The notes beneath the pieces were generated by a model, which saw only the letters and a program-made list of their open reading frames with translations, did not search any database and was not told the DNA's origin. DNA of 64,000 bases from the NCBI RefSeq assembly GCF_001667505.1, contig NZ_LZHZ01000035.1, positions 170,650 to 234,649 on the forward strand. The letters are read 5' to 3'. Shown here piece by piece: positions 51,422-62,685 of this stretch. Made by a program: the position numbers and the translations under genes. This DNA comes from Mycobacterium sp. ACS1612. Lineage in GTDB: Bacteria > Actinomycetota > Actinomycetes > Mycobacteriales > Mycobacteriaceae. Position 1 is the stretch's first letter; the number at the start of each line of letters is the position of its first letter.

Positions 51422-52145
51422 GTGAGCGGTCCGCTGTGCGACGTTCGAATGACCTCCGTGCCCGTGCCATTGCACTCTCTGATCCCGGGCGGTCGCCGTC
51501 GGCGTGGGCGGTAATCGTCAGAGCCGAGGCGAGCCGGACCACCGATCGACGGACGGCCGATACCCCCGCGGCCAGATAACTGCATGGCCGTCAGTCACTG
51601 CATGCGCTTGGCGTACCAGGTTTGGCGATTTGCTGAATTGTGCACGCGGCGATGCGATTCACGATTCCCCCTCAAGCCACCGTGGATGCCAAGATTGTCT
51701 CGCGCAATCATGATCCAATACTCGGGATTGGCCGAACAAGAGTAATCGACTACCTGAGTTCAGTTCGCGTTTGCGATAAGAGGTAGCGCAGGAGGCTGTG
51801 CGCGCTGCTGTTGTCCGTCCCTCAGAGTGGCACTGCGCACAGCCTCCAAATTGGACCTCCCCAGCCGCGGCGTAGGCCAACCCACGCGCGGGCCCAAGCG
51901 CCCAAGGCCTCCAAATCGACGGCAGCGTAACAGGTTCGCTCAATTTGCTACTTTCCCAGCGATGTCGAAGCCTTGGCATCCGCGAGGTGAGGATCGCAAG
52001 GACTCATCTGCAACTTCAACATGTACAACGTTGGCAGCGCGCTCGACACACATTGGATTCCGCGTGCGATCCTGGCAAATCAAGTCAGCAGAAGAGTCCG
52101 TGTGTTCGACTCAGTCAAACGAACCATCTTCGGGGGCCGGCGCGT

Positions 52146-52172
52146 GCTAACGCTGGCGCTGGGAGCGTTAGC
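52146..52172. terminator. hairpin with 9-base perfect stem
   Basis: GCTAACGCT and AGCGTTAGC are exactly complementary around a 9-base loop. It has no T-tract and no adjacent gene, so its role is open. Confidence 0.35.
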
Positions 52173-53333
52173 TGGCGTGTGGGTCGGTTGGCATTGAGGC
52201 AAGTGGAGTTCCGACAACCAACGCTGGGGTTTGGCAATACTTGCGCGACTCTGCGCGTTCCCCGTCTCCATGTGGTTGGTCGAATAGGGTCGTCGTCTCC
52301 GACAGCTTGCAAGCGAGTGCGGTGAGGATTGGGCTGGAGCTGATCAGGTGTCTGTCAAAGAATGATTTCTACTGCAGGTTGGGCTTGGCTCCGAACGCGG
52401 GCCACCCCAGTCGGGATTCCAAGTGTCGGGTTAGGCCGCCGCGATCAGATGGCCGGTGTCAGCCAGTCGCTGAGTTCCCAGCCGACGCGGTGAGGGGCGA
52501 CGGCGTCGATCCGAGGCAACAATGCCGTGGCGGTGGCAGCGGACTTGTCCGTCATTGAGCCGACCGCGTCCTAGCGAGGTCGCCCATACCGAAGTCTGAT
52601 GCCGCGACGCACTAGGCACCTGCCGGCCGGCCGATCGATTCACGCACCTGAAATGATGAGCGGGACACGGACGAGATTCATGAATAATTCTGCTATCCAT
52701 TCAATGCTGACATCGCTTCCCCGCGCTTTGATTGGTACGGATAGTGACGGCGAAACACGCTACGAGGAGCGCGAGCTCGACGAGGGCGACGTGATCGCCC
52801 ATGGCACCACTGCTGTCGACGGGTACGGCAAGACGCCGGTCGAGCGGGCGAAGTTCATTGTCGACATAATCCGGGTGCACCTCTCCGCGAGGCGTGCACG
52901 CTACACGTCGAAGATCTGTCATCCATCGAAGCGCTGCTCGGGGGCGAGGTCCGCTGGTGCCCGGTCTGCAGCACCTGTCTGTCCACCGACTGACGAAGCG
53001 CCGGATACGAGTGGGCTGAACTGAATAACTTCAGCTCAATCGACCCGAGATACCGCCGTTACGCACCAGACCGCTAGTTCACGATTCACTGAGAAATCTG
53101 ACCAAATCGATTCTCACCCTTCTTGTTCCACGCAGGTCAAGGCCGTGCGCGGGCGCAGATTGAATGAGAAGGGACAATTGTCGGGTGCGTGCCCCGTCCT
53201 CCCCACGCCGGACCGCCGGCGATTTCGGTGCGTTCGGTCGCGATGAGCGCGACTAATCACACCGAAATCACGCGTGAACACGACGCCCGACCGGCAGGCC
53301 CGGCCTCAGTCCTTCCCCGCGGGTGCCCATGCT

Positions 53334-53350
53334 TTCGTCACCGTGACGAA
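53334..53350. promoter_or_regulatory. perfect palindrome TTCGTCACCGTGACGAA
   Basis: A 17-bp perfect palindrome around one base and a member of the GTCACNGTGAC group. It lies 27 bases beyond the stop of the secreted-protein gene. Confidence 0.45.
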
Positions 53351-53376
53351 TTGCACTCAGCGTGGCGGGCCGCTGA

Positions 53377-53694
53377 CTACTTCGCATTCGGGCATTCGAC
53401 GTCGACCGACACCGTGACCGTTGCCGGATCCGCTGTCGGCGGGCTCGGGTCGTCGATCCCGATGACGGTGCATGCCGACAACGCAACGTTGGGCTGGCCC
53501 TCCAAGAAGTTGACCACGACGTTGAACCCCTGAGTCTTGAGGTCGTCGACCGTGGCTCCGACGGACTCCGAACCGGCCGTCGGAAAGACCAAATCGGCTT
53601 CGGCGACGGGCGTGCCTGCGTTGGCCGCGACAATGGCTAGGCCACCGACCGCAAGCCATCGTCGGGTACGCGTGGAAATCAGTGAACTCGGCAC
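53377..53694 (-). CDS. small secreted protein of mycobacterial type
   Basis: A 105-residue protein with a Sec signal (TRTRRWLAVGGLAIVAANAG, residues about 8-27) and a mature part with VGATVDDLKTQGFNVVVNFL, then LSACTVIGIDD and a C-terminal VDVECPNAK. Two Cys suggest one disulfide. The GTG at 53694 is chosen because GGAAGGA lies 7 bases before it; an in-frame start 20 codons upstream lacks one. It has the same plan as the protein at 7485-7739. Confidence 0.78.
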   Translation of the reverse strand: MPSSLISTRTRRWLAVGGLAIVAANAGTPVAEADLVFPTAGSESVGATVDDLKTQGFNVVVNFLEGQPNVALSACTVIGIDDPSPPTADPATVTVSVDVECPNAK

Positions 53695-53829
53695 AATTCG
53701 TCCTTCCTGCGACGCTATATCGCATTCAACGAGACCGGCTTCAAGATCGTTCACGCTTCTAACGACCGAAAGACGCGCGTGTTACCGCAAACCTCGGACA
53801 GATGCGCGCATCCGCGTCATGGTTACCAA

Positions 53830-54234
53830 ATGCCGAACCCGAAGGTTCCGACCCCGAAAGAGATCAAGGCCGCCGCGCAGGCGGCCGCCGACACCGCGCA
53901 ATCGGTCGCCAGCGGGGCGATGCGCATCCCACCCGCCTCGATCCAACTTGCGAGCCAGTTGCCTGACCTGATCGAGAATCTCGCGATCGCCACAGAGCGC
54001 CTCAACACGGCGATCGATCGCGCCGAACGGTACCTCGCGTTGGCCGATCCGATGATCCGGACGATGGATGCGTTGCTGCCTCAACTCGAAGCCCTTGTCG
54101 CAACCGGCAACGACGTCTACAACGCCGTGTCGTCGCTGCCCGGTGCGTCCACGCTCAGCCGGCTTGCGAGCAGCGGGACATCGGTCGCACGGAAGCGGCC
54201 GGCGCGGTCCCGATCCACGGACAAGAGGTCCTAA
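53830..54234 (+). CDS. helical mycobacterial protein of unknown function
   Basis: A 134-residue protein starting MPNPKVPTPKEIKAAAQAAA and continuing IPPASIQLASQLPDLIENLA and RYLALADPMIRTMDALLPQL, then a basic tail (ARKRPARSRSTDKRS). Helices with heptad character suggest a coiled-coil or phasin-like fold. It has no signal peptide. The ATG at 53830 matches the conserved start; an upstream in-frame codon is less likely. It converges on the PPOX gene across a palindrome. Confidence 0.6.
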   Translation: MPNPKVPTPKEIKAAAQAAADTAQSVASGAMRIPPASIQLASQLPDLIENLAIATERLNTAIDRAERYLALADPMIRTMDALLPQLEALVATGNDVYNAVSSLPGASTLSRLASSGTSVARKRPARSRSTDKRS

Positions 54235-54268
54235 CGCTCCCCCGCGAAGACGCCTGTCCCCCAACGGA

Positions 54269-54287
54269 ATACGTCACTGTGACGTAT
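54269..54287. promoter_or_regulatory. palindrome ATACGTCACTGTGACGTAT overlapping a stop codon
   Basis: A 19-bp perfect palindrome between convergent genes. The TGA stop of the PPOX gene lies inside it. It belongs to the GTCACNGTGAC group. Confidence 0.5.
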
Positions 54288-54774
54288 CGGGTCCGCCACC
54301 ATCCGATGCGCGTCCATCGAAGTCGATTCGCACAATTGCGCTGTCGGGCCACACATTTCGGTCGCGCGCCCGCCGCAGCTTTTCTCGCACCGACAACTCG
54401 CTGTGCACATTGGTGACGCCGGGAAGCTTCACCAGCGGCACGGTATTCCACTGCCACCCATACCGCCGATGCAGCGCGCGATTAGCTTCTGTGGCCTCGT
54501 GGCCGGACAGTATGGTCGCTCGACCGGTGAACGTGCCGGCACCGCGGATGATCCGGCCACGGTAATCGCACGCGGTGATCTCGACCTCCGAGTGCGCGGT
54601 CATCCGCTTGGTTTTTGGCCCGACCTTCGTCCGGAACACCAAGGAGCTTCCTTGAAGGTCGAACCATATCGGGGTGTCGACCGCGGCACCGTCGCGCCGG
54701 TACGTCCGCAGCATGGCGTACCGGGCGCCGCTCAACTCATGGACAAGGTCGACTGGCTGCTTGTGCTTCTGCAT
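54274..54774 (-). CDS. PPOX-class F420-dependent oxidoreductase-like protein
   Basis: A 166-residue split-barrel protein: ARYAMLRTYRRDGAAVDTPI, then IWFDLQGSSLVFRTKVG and KTKRMTAHSEVEITACDYRG, the usual PPOX/F420 pattern (cofactor-binding KTKR region). Such enzymes reduce small molecules with F420H2 in actinobacteria. ATG 54774 is chosen; a TTG four codons upstream is possible. It is divergent from a MerR gene over an inverted repeat and is therefore probably its target. Confidence 0.8.
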   Translation of the reverse strand: MQKHKQPVDLVHELSGARYAMLRTYRRDGAAVDTPIWFDLQGSSLVFRTKVGPKTKRMTAHSEVEITACDYRGRIIRGAGTFTGRATILSGHEATEANRALHRRYGWQWNTVPLVKLPGVTNVHSELSVREKLRRARDRNVWPDSAIVRIDFDGRASDGGGPDTSQ

Positions 54775-54787
54775 GGTTACAGTCAAC

Positions 54788-54809
54788 GACTTAGAGTTGA
54801 CTCTAAGTC
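54788..54809. promoter_or_regulatory. MerR-type operator in the divergent promoter
   Basis: Ten-base arms GACTTAGAGT and ACTCTAAGTC are exactly complementary around a 2-base spacer. The dyad lies 24 bases before the MerR start and 13 bases before the PPOX start, as expected for MerR family sites between divergent genes. Confidence 0.75.
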
Positions 54810-54833
54810 AAGCCCGGAATCGGAGGTCGAATC

Positions 54834-55235
54834 TTGACCAGCACTCTGACGATCGGCGAACTCGCCCGGCAGACTGACGTGGCGGCCACCACGCTGCGCT
54901 ACTACGAGCGAATCGGCCTCATCCGGTCCCCCGATCGCGTCGGCGGTCAGCGCCGCTATGACCAGTCGATCGTCGCCCGCCTCGACGTGATCAGGCTGTG
55001 CAAGGCCGCCGGGTTCGCCCTCGACGAGATTCAGGTGTTGTTCGCCGACGACGCCCCCGGCCGGCCCGCCAGTCGCGCGCTCGCGGAGACCAAACTCGCC
55101 GAGATCGACGCGCGCATCGCCGAGTTGCAACGCGCCCGGCAGATCATCGAGTGGGGCATGCAATGCACCTGCCCGTCGATCGACGACTGCACCTGCGGGA
55201 TCCACACCACCAAGCCCTTCGATATGTCACAGTGA
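54834..55235 (+). CDS. MerR-family transcriptional regulator
   Basis: A 133-residue regulator with the N-terminal HTH (LTIGELARQTDVAATTLRYY, then ERIGLIRSP), a dimer helix, and a Cys-rich C-terminus with CTCPSIDDCTCG near residues 115-126, which could bind metal or sense redox state. The start is TTG at 54834 after GGAGG with good spacing. It probably controls itself and the divergent PPOX gene through the perfect dyad at 54788-54809. Confidence 0.88.
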   Translation: MTSTLTIGELARQTDVAATTLRYYERIGLIRSPDRVGGQRRYDQSIVARLDVIRLCKAAGFALDEIQVLFADDAPGRPASRALAETKLAEIDARIAELQRARQIIEWGMQCTCPSIDDCTCGIHTTKPFDMSQ

Positions 55236-55236
55236 C
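55226..55236. promoter_or_regulatory. GTCACAGTGAC overlapping the MerR stop
   Basis: A perfect 11-bp palindrome containing the TGA stop of the MerR gene; a member of the recurring group. Confidence 0.45.
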
Positions 55237-55282
55237 GATTTAGGCGCACTAAATCACCTGCGCCGCAACGTAACTGGTCCGA

Positions 55283-55849
55283 TCAGTCATGTTTCGCCTC
55301 ATAGCGCAGCAGCACCGTGCCACCCGGAAAGGTGCGGTTCTCCACCAGTCGCAGCGAGATCCATGACGGCAGCGTCGGAAAGAACGGGGTACCCCCGCCT
55401 ACGGCGATGGGCGCGATGACGATCCGGTATTCGTCCACCAGTCCGGCCTGCACGATCGGTGCGGCCAGCGTCGCGCCGGCCACCTCCAGTTGCCCGTCGG
55501 TTTCGGCTTTCAGCTTCGTCACCACCTCGACCGGGTCGCCGCGTTCCAGGCGCGAGTTCCAGTCGACGGACTCCAACGTGCGCGAGAACACGACCTTGGG
55601 CATGTCGCGCCAGATGCGCGCGAAGTCGACGATCAACGGGGTGGCGTCCTGCGCCTGGTCGGCGGTCGGCCAGTACGCGGACATCAGTTCGTAGAGCCGC
55701 CGGCCGTAGAGCGACAGGGCGGTCTCCCGCTCGAAGTCGTTCCAGTACTGGTGCAGTTCTTCGCTCGGCTCTGACCAGTCGATGTTGCCCTGCGCGTCGG
55801 CGATGTACCCGTCCAAAGACACGTTGAAGCCATAGATGAGCTTGCCCAT
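55283..55849 (-). CDS. dihydrofolate-reductase-like (RibD C-terminal family) protein
   Basis: A 188-residue NADPH-dependent reductase-like protein: MGKLIYGFNVSLDGYIADAQ at the start, LYGRRLYELMSAYWP, PKVVFSRTLESVDWNSRL and EVAGATLAAPIVQAGLVDEY. The family is related to DHFR and the RibD reductase domain; the physiological substrate of these stand-alone members is usually unknown. ATG 55849 fits the family start. Confidence 0.85.
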   Translation of the reverse strand: MGKLIYGFNVSLDGYIADAQGNIDWSEPSEELHQYWNDFERETALSLYGRRLYELMSAYWPTADQAQDATPLIVDFARIWRDMPKVVFSRTLESVDWNSRLERGDPVEVVTKLKAETDGQLEVAGATLAAPIVQAGLVDEYRIVIAPIAVGGGTPFFPTLPSWISLRLVENRTFPGGTVLLRYEAKHD

Positions 55850-55906
55850 GCCATTCAGACTGCACCGCAAGGCAATTCTCATCGCGGCGCCACGCCCGCG
55901 ACGGTG

Positions 55907-56566
55907 TTACGAATCGATGCGGCGGCGAGCCAGATCCTTGATCTCATCGGCCAACGCATCGGCTTGCAGAACTTGCGGCAGTAGCTCCGGTTCCAGCGTT
56001 AGCGCTCGGAACACCAAGCCCACGGTCACGTCGTGGCTCGGTTGATCAATGACGACGATCGAATCGCCCGCGCGCACCGATCCGGACTCGATCACTCGGA
56101 GGTATGCACCGGGCGTTGCCGCCTTCGTGAACGTCTTCACCCAGCCCCGGATCGACAGCCAAGTTGCGAACGTCCGGCACGGGATGCGCGGCCGGGTCAC
56201 CTCGAGCACCAGCCCATCGGCGCCGACCCGCCATCGCTCGCCGATACGAGCGCCGGTGACGTCGAGCGCTTCGGTGGTGAAGTTCTCCCCGAACTCGCCG
56301 TTGTTCAGGTCGCGCCCCAGCTCTCGTTCCCACATGTCGAGGTCCTCGCGGGCGTACGCGTACACCGCTTGGTCGTCGCCGCCGTGATACTGCTGATCAC
56401 CGATGTAGTCACCCACCAGGCCACTGCCGAGGCCGCCGTGCTTGGGGCCGGGAGCGCGCACACTCACCGTGTCACCCGTCGGACGCTTGTCGATGCCGGT
56501 CAACAGCGAGTCCTTGTCGGAATTCGGGTAAGGATGCGCCAGATTGACCGCCAGCACGTTCGCCAT
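55907..56566 (-). CDS. MOSC-domain protein
   Basis: A 219-residue protein of the MOSC (molybdenum-cofactor sulfurase C-terminal) family, YiiM-like. It has HGGDDQAVYAYAREDLDMWE near residues 61-80, FGENFTTEALDVTGARIGER, and RPRIPCRTFATWL with the conserved Cys. These proteins bind molybdenum cofactor and reduce N-hydroxylated or similar compounds. It stands alone. Confidence 0.88.
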   Translation of the reverse strand: MANVLAVNLAHPYPNSDKDSLLTGIDKRPTGDTVSVRAPGPKHGGLGSGLVGDYIGDQQYHGGDDQAVYAYAREDLDMWERELGRDLNNGEFGENFTTEALDVTGARIGERWRVGADGLVLEVTRPRIPCRTFATWLSIRGWVKTFTKAATPGAYLRVIESGSVRAGDSIVVIDQPSHDVTVGLVFRALTLEPELLPQVLQADALADEIKDLARRRIDS

Positions 56567-56611
56567 GGCCGGAGCCTATCGATTCACCGGCGACGGTCCT
56601 AACCTTGTGCC

Positions 56612-56953
56612 ATGCGCCGTCGACTCGTTGTGGTCGCCTTCACACTTTTGGCTGTCGGCACCGCACCGGCACCCGCGTCGGCCGTACCACCCGACCCGCC
56701 GGCACCGACGGTTCCGGTGCCGCCCAACATTTCGGCGTTGCCGCTGCCCGTCCTGCCGATGCCGGTCGGCGTTCCGCCGTTCGTCTACCCCGCCGACGTT
56801 CCGGTCGTCGAACTGCCCAGCGACATTCCGACCGTCGAACTACCGGCCCCGGTGCCCGCCGTTCAACTGCCCGCCGACGTCCCCGCCGTGCAACTGCCCG
56901 CCGACGTTCCGCCGATCCAGCTTCCTGCGCCCATTCCGCCCGGCCTGATGTGA
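56612..56953 (+). CDS. proline-rich secreted protein with short repeats
   Basis: A 113-residue protein with a Sec signal (RRRLVVVAFTLLAVGTAPAP) and a mature part made of Pro-Val-rich repeats with the unit V-[EQ]LP-DVP (VQLPADVPAVQLPADVPPIQ). It probably forms an extended chain in the cell envelope. It ends 8 bases from the convergent UvrA-like gene. Function unknown. Confidence 0.7.
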   Translation: MRRRLVVVAFTLLAVGTAPAPASAVPPDPPAPTVPVPPNISALPLPVLPMPVGVPPFVYPADVPVVELPSDIPTVELPAPVPAVQLPADVPAVQLPADVPPIQLPAPIPPGLM

Positions 56954-56960
56954 CGGCCCG

Positions 56961-59336
<2,376 letters not shown>

Positions 59337-59339
59337 GGA

Positions 59340-59750
59340 TCAGCGGATCTCCTGGATTCGGACCATGTTTCCGGCGGGGTCACGCAGTGCGCAGTCGCGA
59401 ACGCCGTACGGCTGCTGGGTCGGCTCCTGGACTACCTCGACGTCTCGAGCCTGCACCCTCTCGAACGTGGCGTCGAGGTCCTCGGTGGCCAGGTTGAGCT
59501 GACCGAACGTCCCCTTGGCCATCATCTCGGCGATCAGGCGGCGCTCGTCGTCGGTGAGGCCGGGCGTGGCCGCCGGCGGGTAGAGCACCACATTCGTGTC
59601 GGGCTGGTTGGGCGGGCCGACCGTGATCCAACGCATCTTGCCGTTGCCGACGTCGAGGCGAACCTCGAAGCCGAGGACGTCGCGGTAGAACGCCAGCGAC
59701 TCATCCGGATCGTCGAGCGGCAACATGCTGGAGTGAATGGTGAGGTTCAT
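59340..59750 (-). CDS. VOC-family (glyoxalase/bleomycin-resistance-like) protein
   Basis: A 136-residue protein: IHSSMLPLDDPDESLAFYRD, then VLGFEVRLDVGNGKMRWITV and DCALRDPAGNMVRIQEI, the two halves of a VOC fold. Such proteins bind metal and either convert or sequester small molecules. ATG 59750 is chosen by the family start. It lies between an AraC-type regulator and the UvrA-like gene. Confidence 0.85.
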   Translation of the reverse strand: MNLTIHSSMLPLDDPDESLAFYRDVLGFEVRLDVGNGKMRWITVGPPNQPDTNVVLYPPAATPGLTDDERRLIAEMMAKGTFGQLNLATEDLDATFERVQARDVEVVQEPTQQPYGVRDCALRDPAGNMVRIQEIR

Positions 59751-59755
59751 GCCGC

Positions 59756-60199
59756 TCACGTTATGTGTAGCCGGGTGGCGGGCGCTTCTCGATTCCTGAT
59801 CGGCCTGGTGACCTGCTTCTCCACGCACGACGGGAGCCCGCCGACCGCGCCGGTCGCCTGGTCGCGGTAGGCGCTGGGCGACATGCCGACCAATTCGCTG
59901 AAGCGGGTGCTGAAGGTCCCCAACGACGAGCATCCGACGGCGAAACAGACTTCGGTGACGCTCATGTCACCGCCGCGCAGCAACGCCATGGCCCGCTCGA
60001 TCCGGCGCGTCATCAGATAGGAGTACGGCGACTCCCCGTACGCGAGTTTGAACTGGCGCGACAGGTGCCCCGCCGACATGTTCACGCCCCGCGCGAGCGC
60101 CTCGACATCCAACGGCTGGGCATACTCGCGGTCCATCCGGTCGCGGACCCGGCGCAGCAGCTTGAGGTCACGCAGTCGTTGCGCATCCGGCGACGTCAC
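59756..60199 (-). CDS. AraC-family transcriptional regulator
   Basis: A 147-residue protein consisting of the AraC double HTH: DVEALARGVNMSAGHLSRQF near residues 31-50 and MSVTEVCFAVGCSSLGTFST near 79-98, with SPSAYR at the end. It has no separate sensor domain. It is followed after 5 bases by the VOC gene, a very common pair in actinobacteria, and probably controls that operon. Confidence 0.88.
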   Translation of the reverse strand: MTSPDAQRLRDLKLLRRVRDRMDREYAQPLDVEALARGVNMSAGHLSRQFKLAYGESPYSYLMTRRIERAMALLRGGDMSVTEVCFAVGCSSLGTFSTRFSELVGMSPSAYRDQATGAVGGLPSCVEKQVTRPIRNREAPATRLHIT

Positions 60200-60221
60200 A
60201 CCGGGATCGTACGACGGGCGT

Positions 60222-62522
60222 CTACGTCCAGAATTCGTTCATGGGGTACGCGTAGCGGTCGTTGTTCGTCAGCGGTGGAAGCCCGAGCGAATCCTCGATC
60301 GTTCGCAGCAGGCTGTAATGGTCGTAGCGGTCGTCGGCGATGAACGCACCGGCTCGCATCCCACCTGCGACGGCACCCGGTGACGGGATGACCACGGTGA
60401 CGATGTGGTTGCCGTCATTGCCGATGCCCAACGAGATGTTGTTGTAGTCCTCGTCGAAGGTCAGGAAGATCGCGCTTCGCTCGTTGGGGTCGTTCCAGGT
60501 GTTCGAGTCCATGATGATGGGCAGTGTCTCCGCGAGCCATCGGTCGCCCGCCGCCACGTTGTATTGGTGTCCGCCAAGGAATTGCGGCGTGAGCTGACTC
60601 AACGCCCATCCGATGATGCCGGCGAGGGTATCGGTGGGTCCCTCCATGTTCGTCGCGTCGTCGGCGGCGAACCACACGAAATCGGGCGCCAGATGGGGAA
60701 CGACGAGATCTCCTGCCATTTCCGACAGATCGAACAAGTGGCTCTCCACGCGGGCCGGGTCGTCGTAGATGTCATGGAACGCGAGGAACGGCAACCGGTC
60801 GGTTGGTGTGCTGTAGCCGCCCCCGCCCTCCATGTAGCCGGCCCAGGTCTTGTGCGCCAACTCGATGTTGTCGGCCAGGTTCAATGCGGGGTCGAAACAG
60901 TCCGCCGGGCAGTTGTAGTCGAAGCCGAAATCTGAACCACCAATGATCGGATAGTAATTCGGGTCGCTAGGGTGGGTCAGCGCGTAGTAGTTCGATGCGA
61001 ACCCGTAGGTCTGGATGAGACTGTTCAGGTACGGCGCGTTACGGCTGCCGACGATGTCGCTGAAGCCCTTGTTTTCCATGTAGACCATGAACACGTGATC
61101 GAGTTCGCCGACATTCGACTCCGGTCGGACGAGGGTCGGCGCGACGACGTTCTCCGAGCCGACCCTGAACGACAGGTTGTCGGCGTATGCGTTGTTGTAG
61201 TTGCCCAGCACCGGGTTGCGGTCCGCCAGCGTCACGACCACGCGTGCGGCGCGAGCGCCCACCGGAATGGTTCCGGTGGCCTGACGGCTGAGGAACCGGG
61301 TCTGGAAGAAGCGGTCCAGCACGCTGACCGGGCGGATCCTGCCGGTGCCAATCCTCCCCCCGCTTGCATCGAGGAACTCGACGCGGACCGAGGCCGCAGA
61401 CGGATCGATGGTGAATCCGCCAAGGTATCCGCTCAACGCGTAAGGCACGGTGCCACCATCGATTTCGGTAGCAGCGGCGCGGAGGTCGACGATTTGGCTC
61501 AGAGTGGACGTCGCGACCGGTCCCCCGCCGAAGAACTGCTCGCCGCTGTCGGGCGGTGCACTGGCCGAGGTGGGGAACGCCAGGAACCGCGGGAACGTCG
61601 GGCCCGGCGACGAAGTGGGCCACGGGAACCGGCGCGGTGTGCCGTACTCGATGACGGTCGGGGTACCCGTCACCGTCCAGCCCGGCACGGTCACTGAGCT
61701 ATACCCGGACAATGACGGATCGCCGAGTTCGGCGCCCGGGTTCACCAACAGGTTGGGTCCCGTGACGATCAGCGCGGGGACATGCTGCACGCCCGCAGCG
61801 GGCAGCGCGATCCGCAGCGTCTGCTCGATCTCGCGACGGACCCAGGCCAACATGGTCCACAACACCGGCTCGTGAACCGGCGCAAAGGGACTGACGGTCA
61901 TCGACGGGCCAAGCCCCACCCATCCGAGCAGGCTCGAGACCACCTCCGTGACGATGTTCAGCGGCGTCAGTGGACTGCTGAACTTGGGCGGCTCCACACG
62001 CGACGTGACCGGTGTGCTGACGGTGACGGTCCGTGCACTCGAGTTCGGCGTGTCGGCCGCGAACCGAAATTCGTTGGGAAGGTTTGGTGTTGGTACGGTG
62101 TCGGTGCTGGACTTGACCTTGGGCGTGACGCTCGACGGCGATGAACGTCTTGATGACATCTTGGTCACGCGGTCGGGGTCGACCTTGTGCGGTTTGTGTT
62201 TCGGCGTAGTCGGTGTGTTTTCGTCTCTATCGGTCGCGGTCACCCTGGCATCGGTATCGGTGTCGGGTGCAGCCGACGGGGTTGCGGCGGAAGCGGTGTC
62301 GGGAGCCGTCGAGGCAGGCTCGTCGGGCTTGACCGGCGTACTGGACGACTTCTTCTTCGGCGTGTGCTTCTTCGGAGGCGGCGAGTCGGACTCCACCGAA
62401 GTCGTCGACGCCGAATCGGATGGTTCCGCTAGTGCGAGACCCGGCATGGTTCCCACCGCGAGGCCCACGCCGAGTGCGACGGCCAGCGCACCTACCCTGC
62501 CGACGTACCCGACGTAACCCAC
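60222..62522 (-). CDS. large secreted phosphoesterase
   Basis: A 766-residue exported protein. It has a Sec signal (VGALAVALGVGLAVGTMPGL), then a Ser/Thr/Pro/Lys-rich linker to about residue 170 (PKKHTPKKKSSSTP), a beta domain, and from about residue 470 the alkaline-phosphatase-like phosphoesterase domain (DHVFMVYMENKGFSDIVGSR, LTHPSDPNYYPIIGGSDFG, FLTFDEDYNN). The family includes phospholipase C and acid phosphatases. The N-terminal plan is common in mycobacterial envelope proteins. The start is GTG at 62522 after AAGGAG. Confidence 0.85.
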   Translation of the reverse strand: MGYVGYVGRVGALAVALGVGLAVGTMPGLALAEPSDSASTTSVESDSPPPKKHTPKKKSSSTPVKPDEPASTAPDTASAATPSAAPDTDTDARVTATDRDENTPTTPKHKPHKVDPDRVTKMSSRRSSPSSVTPKVKSSTDTVPTPNLPNEFRFAADTPNSSARTVTVSTPVTSRVEPPKFSSPLTPLNIVTEVVSSLLGWVGLGPSMTVSPFAPVHEPVLWTMLAWVRREIEQTLRIALPAAGVQHVPALIVTGPNLLVNPGAELGDPSLSGYSSVTVPGWTVTGTPTVIEYGTPRRFPWPTSSPGPTFPRFLAFPTSASAPPDSGEQFFGGGPVATSTLSQIVDLRAAATEIDGGTVPYALSGYLGGFTIDPSAASVRVEFLDASGGRIGTGRIRPVSVLDRFFQTRFLSRQATGTIPVGARAARVVVTLADRNPVLGNYNNAYADNLSFRVGSENVVAPTLVRPESNVGELDHVFMVYMENKGFSDIVGSRNAPYLNSLIQTYGFASNYYALTHPSDPNYYPIIGGSDFGFDYNCPADCFDPALNLADNIELAHKTWAGYMEGGGGYSTPTDRLPFLAFHDIYDDPARVESHLFDLSEMAGDLVVPHLAPDFVWFAADDATNMEGPTDTLAGIIGWALSQLTPQFLGGHQYNVAAGDRWLAETLPIIMDSNTWNDPNERSAIFLTFDEDYNNISLGIGNDGNHIVTVVIPSPGAVAGGMRAGAFIADDRYDHYSLLRTIEDSLGLPPLTNNDRYAYPMNEFWT

Positions 62523-62670
62523 CTTGGCTCCTTAGCTCGATGGGATGCTCAGCGTCAGAAAAATCTACGCCGAGAGTCATTGACGCGAGGATCGAAACGA
62601 CAGAACAGGGTCGCCGTCCTTGCCTGCGAAAAAAGGCGACTAGGCGTGCGTACCACGATTTCCGACCCCC

Positions 62671-62676
62671 TATACT
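62671..62676 (+). promoter_or_regulatory. TATACT -10 element, possible leaderless start
   Basis: TATACT ends 9 bases before the ATG at 62686, so transcription would begin at or just before the start codon. No Shine-Dalgarno lies between. Mycobacteria use many leaderless messages. Confidence 0.5.
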
Positions 62677-62685
62677 GCTGCGACG

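Larger units (their letters stand above)
51422..53376. other. long intergenic boundary on the right of the cluster
   Basis: Almost 2 kb without a confident gene. One + frame near 52680-52880 (LPRALIGTDSDGETRYEERE) and a shifted frame ending CPVCSTCLSTD may be a decayed small gene, but there is no clear start or family. The stretch contains a hairpin (52146-52172) and a palindrome (53334-53350). No integrase or tRNA was seen. Confidence 0.45.

Noticed and set aside
52599..53024. 141-residue rightward frame with a possible shifted CPVCSTC end
   Set aside because: Some protein-like stretches, but no family, no good start, and a frame shift is needed; left as intergenic.
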